The notes under the pieces were generated by a model. It was given only the letters and a program-made list of their open reading frames with translations. It had not been told where the DNA came from and did not search any database. A program made the position numbers and the translations under genes. Below, piece after piece: positions 58,801 to 64,000 of a DNA stretch of 64,000 nucleotides. This DNA is from Haliotis asinina (taxonomy: Eukaryota > Mollusca > Gastropoda > Lepetellida > Haliotidae), in contig NC_090281.1 in the NCBI RefSeq assembly GCF_037392515.1, positions 54,848,753-54,912,752 on the forward strand, in the 5' to 3' direction. Position 1 is the stretch's first letter. The number at the start of each line of letters is the position of its first letter.

Positions 58801-60127
58801 TAAGATCAAATTTCCTGTAATTACAAAGGGAGGTAATCTTGGTGTCCATGTGAGCCTGGTGATGACATGTTTGTCACTTTTGATGGTACCTCTTGGACAT
58901 AAAGCTTCAAGGATATCATGAATTCCGTCATTATTGTGTAACTACGGCAAGGAAGGGAGCGATAAATTGCTAACTTACATGCTGCTTAAAGACGTTCAGA
59001 ACCATATGATTCTTTCATATTACTCAAGCTGATCTGATTCGTGACAGAAAAAAGAATTGAGTGATCTTTACCTTCACTTAATTCAACAGATAATCAAGAA
59101 CGCATCTAATGAACATTCATGCCTCTTAGACAATTACAGTTTGTTTCAATCCATGTTGCTTTGATCATGAAGCATGCACTTCAGCTGCATCTATCACTAC
59201 TATTAAAAACCCTTACATTTTTGCCTGCTTGCAATTCAGTGTTAATTCTAATCACATCTACTCAAACATGATTCACTGAGCAAATGGATTTATTCAGCTT
59301 AAAGGAAAATTAAGGAGATGAGAACTACTCCTATTGATGAAACTGTCCCTTGGCAGGCCAGACCATCTGCAACTCCAGCTTCACACCGAACATCACGCTA
59401 TATAACCAGGAACAATTCTGGCAATCTCATGCTCTTTAAGATCCTATTAAACTCAATAAAAATGTCCCACGGTGAAAAAACATTTCATTAAGATAAAAGT
59501 GGACAATATGATTTACTTTGTCATTCTCTAAGGGGCAAAGGTGCTGAAACAGACAGTCGGAAAATATTGCCCCGACTCAGAAGATTTGAAAAAGAGTTCT
59601 GGTCTGTCCCTGATGGCCATCATACCCCAAAGTCTCCATGTAAAGGCCTTGCTGATAAGGCAGGTTGATTTGATTTCAGCTACGGCAATAGATAGCTTGA
59701 ATCCCCGAAGATCACTTGCTGGCCACATAAATAACACGGAAGGTTCAGCATGCGTACATTTGTTCTATCAATCTATCGTTAATTACTCAGGAGAGTTACG
59801 ATGAGAGTACAATATCTCCATCTAGATGGAACTCATTGTGGCGATGTCTCACCTCTCAGTCGAGGCTGTTCTGTCCAGTGTGGTAATTAATCAATGATTA
59901 CGTTATAATTTGGTGTAGGAGAATCAGAATATTTACTTCTTCCACCATCATGCTGTGAACACATTTCAGATGATTTGGTTTAATTCCTGCCTCAAGGTGG
60001 AGGTGGAACTGAGTTTAATGTAGTGTTCGAGATTATTGCACTTTATTCAATACAGTGATGAGCATTCAAGTGTATGTGTGGCTGCTCATATTAGTCCAGA
60101 CTAATGCCAGTTTCACAGTGCCAGCCA

Positions 60128-60366
60128 ATGAGTGATTGAGTAAGTTTTAGTTTTATGTCACACTCAGCAATATTCCAGCTATATGGTGGTGGTCTGAAAA
60201 CAATCAAATTGGAACCAGAAAATCCAGTGATCAACAGTATGAGCATTGATCTGATGAGCTATGAACCGATGACATGTCACCCAAGTCAGCATGCCCATTT
60301 CGGTTTCCCCTCACATGACAAGCATGGGTTACTGAAGGCCAATATTCTAACCTGGACCTTCACAGA
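60128..60366 (+). repeat. SINE-B copy, near full length
   Basis: 'gtcacactcagcaatattcc', 'agctatatggtggtggtctg', 'aatccagtgatcaacagtat', 'atgacaagcatgggttactg' and 'aacctggaccttcacaga' in order. Confidence 0.88.
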
Positions 60367-63300
60367 TTGCCTGCCGATGAGATACCTTGCTGCAGTTTCA
60401 CATGGACACCTGACATTGTACTAGCATGGGCCCTACAGCTATTTTTCATTTTTTTATCACCATTATGCCAAGCATTAGGCAGGAAAACTAAAAGTACCAC
60501 TTTTTGACTTCTTTTGCAATGGCTGGGCATCAGACCTCCAACATTCGGTTCTTTTATCAGGTGCTCTATCCACACAACCAGTGTGGTCTTAATTTCTGCA
60601 CTTAAGATTCACATCAATTGCATCTTTTTTCACCAACATGCTCTTTTTTCACCCAACACAACATCTGCCAGTTTATGCAGCATGATAACTCAAGGCAAAG
60701 ACAGTCTCCTCCTAGGCCAAGGAGTACTGGGGACTGGGGACCTATCCTGCCTTGCAATCAACACAGGAACTGGATTAAACATTGCAACATGTCAGGAGTT
60801 AGTAGTAACACGAAGGCCACTTTGTGCAAATGAGCACTTTCCCTTAAGACAAAATAAACATATTTACCACTTCAAAACCTCCTAAAATGCACACTTGTAT
60901 GAGTTGTCTTCACTGAAATCAATCAATCCGCTTCCCTTGTCGCAAATGTTCAAACTTTTCTTCACAATTTTAAAAGTCCATTCAAAGATAATTTGGTCTA
61001 AACTGAAACAAACTAAATTATTCACGACATTGTAAAGGCTTCATCACGAAGCACCAAGAAGCACGCACAAAGTCATCCATTATTGAGGACTGACTGTCTA
61101 TGGCCACCAGTACGGTACGGTACGGCCATTACATATTATATTACCTGGACAGTTGCTCAAGTCAGTCCTAACAACCCTCTAACATGACTGACAGTCTGCT
61201 GCTCATTCCTCACCTTGATGAATAATTGTTTCCAATACATTATTGATATCAACTGAAATTCCTCACATCACCTTCAGAGATAAAAATTAGCAGCGGTTCA
61301 CGCCATGTGTAATTGCAGCAGGATTACAGAATTAAGCTCCCTTTTGTTGTCATGTTTCATTGTCGTGAGATCACCTTTTGCTATGACACGTGAGCAGCCA
61401 TTTTCACCATGTTTGAGTAGCATGGCAAGCACCCTTTTCTGCAAAGCTGTTTTAATATGAACTTCAGTTCCTTGTTACTTAAAAAGCAAACGAGAACACT
61501 TTCACAGAAGGTCTACTTGTAGTTGGTTATGCTCAGCAAACCCCACTACAGTGACATTCCAATACCATTAACTTAGATATCAGTAATTAGGAGACTTGAA
61601 CCTGCAGACAGCACAACTGTTTCTTTTGTCTTAAGCCACACGAAAAGTGCCCTCAATAAACTCACCAGTAAATGAAAAAATTCCTCTTTCTATATGCTTA
61701 AGGTTTTGTATCATCATAAATAATTGTTTTCTTCACCCTGAGGAAACCACAGGAGTATTGTTTTCTTTGTCTAACAAAAACTGGTATTTTCCTTCTGAAA
61801 AAATAATGAGGGTTGGCCATACTTTGGCAAGTATACAATAGCAGTTGTCAGGAAAACCCCATCAGAGGAAATACTTCAAGTCAAGATGGCTGGCTGGCTA
61901 TTCAACACTGAAGTAATTATGGCAGTAATTTATGTCTCAACACATGAGGCTACTGGAAATACGAGTCAATTTAACGATCCATTAGTACTCAGAAAATGGC
62001 AAAACATTTATTTCAGTGTCTTTGGTGCCTCAAACTCGAGTTGTTACTTTCAAACTTTCAACAAGTTGGGGTCTGTTTTATTACCTTGATAACAGAATTT
62101 TAAACCTGGGCGGTTTTCTTGAGGGTTATCTGTAAAACTTTTTAAAAACCCCTCATATCTGGCATTACTATTTTAAGCATTGGAGATAACTACACAACAC
62201 ATGTGGTCATTCTCTACCTTAGTAGAAACATGATCAAGAAGAAACTTCATGTTCTATGGCCATGCAAGAATATACTCCATTTGAGCAGACGTCACACACC
62301 AATTGTAGAAAGTATAACACATTCTTGAAATAAATAAAGTCAAACACAACAGATCTGAACAACACTGTCTGCATCTTTAAAAACTAATATCCACCTCAAT
62401 GCAAAATCAAATTAGTCACAATCTAAACAGCTTATTTTAACAAACTGACCAAAAAATACACGCTGGAAATTTTCAAGATTGTTGATAGTGTTTGCCAAAG
62501 TAGCAAATGATTGAATGAGAACAAGATTTGTGTTTTTCGTCTTTCAGTGTAAACTATTACTGCTTTCATCAAGCAGGTCGTTTTCCCTGGTGTCTAGCAG
62601 GATCTGTGTAACAGAAAACACGCCATTAGCTAAGCAGCTCTGGAGATCTAAAACACTAGACAGTCTGTACAAAACACTTCTGAACAAATACTTAACATAA
62701 AACAGACCTCTTGGATTTCCTGTCTTTATGAGTTCAATAGTTATGCTCAGTGAGCTGGTGAAACATACCGCTGTATGCAGTTTCGGGGAAAATAAGAATC
62801 TAAACTAAACATTTTTTTAAGACATTGTGAAAGGATATCTTCCATCTTGCAGACGTACAACGTTGAAATGACTTGAAGTTTTTGTGTAATTTAATACTGA
62901 TGCAAAAATCTTAAGCAGCTGGAAATGATTCAACATTTGAAAGTCAGATTGACAAATATCAGGTGAAACAACAGCACAAGGTGCATAAGAATCATGCATA
63001 AATTCATGCCAAAAGCTGATGAAACCAAACAAAAGATGTAATAAAACCCACCTGAATATGTTTATGAACAAGGTAAAACATCATCCAAAATTTAGATAGC
63101 ATAGTCACTTTGTTGTAACAACATCACACAGGAAAACATACGCCCCAATAGATTTTATCTTAATGGCTCAGTAACTCATCTCTTCCAGGCATGACAAGAC
63201 AAGTAGAATCAGTTTAAAACACAAGAACCAGCTCACAAAAAGCTTCTTAACTTATGATGTGTGAATCAGCTCCATAATAATGCTCTACATCATACGTCCA

Positions 63301-64000
63301 AGTCTGAAAGGACTTTGCTGTACAGGTAAACTGCAACAGGTGATGTCAACAAGAAATGTGTTCTCAAATTAAAAAAACATGTAAGTTACTGCATCGCTGA
63401 CATGCATTTTTGTCCATAATTGACAGACGCTGTTTTTAAAAACAGTAGGTTTCATTTCAGTAGGTTTCATTGTGTTGCTTAAACATGTAAATTTTCAAAC
63501 TTCCTAATAAAACATGAATGTTGACGGACACAAATGACAGCTCAATTGCTTCTGAAACCTTTTTGAATTCTAGTTTTGTTTATTTCACTTCCCAGATAGT
63601 TTCATGCCAGCTGTATCTGACATTAAACTCGGAAGCAAACACATGTTTTCTTCCCATCAAATGATGTTCTTAAATACACAACCGTAAATATCAGTGTAGG
63701 AGCATTTAAACTGTTAACAGTTTCATTAACCAAAAAACATAGGAAAGTCTTTAAGATATAAACACAAATACGACTGGAATGTAACTTTTTTCATTTTCAT
63801 TTATCTGCACTCTCGCTATGAAGCAAGCCTGTCTCTTATATTAACGTAAAAACAACTGACAGTGCTATTTGAAGACAATTCCAGGAGTTCACTCCCTTGG
63901 TAATATCAAGGAATTAGCTGTATTAACTTCAAGTTTTATTCACGGGGAAATATTCCACATGAGATTGAAAAATCCAAGAGCAGCCACCTGTACTATCTGC

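Larger units (their letters stand above)
52255..64000. other. 5' intron of dachsous (continues past the right edge)
   Basis: No exon found in 11.7 kb; no cadherin linker or calcium motif in any frame. Two SINE-B copies (52641-52835, 60128-60366) and otherwise unique AT-rich sequence. A different gene with short exons or noncoding RNAs cannot be excluded by eye. Confidence 0.55.

Overview
The window is animal nuclear DNA, most likely from a gastropod mollusc and probably an abalone (Haliotis). The reasons are spliced genes with GT-AG introns, one very large dachsous-type cadherin gene, many (CA)n/(TG)n and tetranucleotide tracts, and two abundant short interspersed repeats. One repeat carries a tRNA-like head and a body reading roughly 'ttttagcaatattccagcaa ... 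acaccagaaatgggcttcac'. The other begins 'gagtgagtgagtttagtttta'. I know both styles from abalone sequence; the species call is inference. No prokaryotic, CRISPR or retroviral features were seen.

Left part (about 2.8-21.5 kb): four paralogous genes, each with an uninterrupted coding region, three on the + strand (2817-4544, 6570-8027, 13433-15007) and one on the - strand (19807-21492). All four proteins share an N-terminal death-fold domain that looks like a CARD, then a conserved alpha-helical, TPR-like domain with family blocks (FLARKGSA, QPCKDT, LGIG-[FY]G, NNRR-MFY). I know of no named family with this architecture. The first gene ends in a C-terminal membrane anchor, giving a CARD-to-tail-anchor layout reminiscent of MAVS. 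The other three look soluble. This cluster is the best candidate for an undescribed system, plausibly innate immune signalling.

Middle part (about 21.5-33.3 kb): no host coding sequence that I can support. It holds SINE copies, a decayed LINE with an RNase H region and a cleanly nested SINE (11-bp target duplication), a pogo-like MITE with TA target sites, a codon-like ACC-rich low-complexity tract and a 54-bp minisatellite next to the probable polyadenylation site of the next gene.

Right part (33.3-52.3 kb, - strand): the 3' 18 coding exons of a dachsous protocadherin. The exons join in frame to 2,744 codons plus a stop: about 22 cadherin repeats (the first one partial), a transmembrane helix and a roughly 397-residue cytoplasmic tail with the dachsous NWDYLL...WGPQYQPL motif. 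The 5' exons (signal peptide and probably about five more repeats) lie beyond the right edge, so the last 11.7 kb is intron. Several introns hold minisatellites (25, 67 and 20 bp units).

The two gene sets appear unrelated in function. Dachsous acts with Fat in planar polarity and Hippo-pathway growth control, while the CARD cluster is a lineage-specific tandem family.
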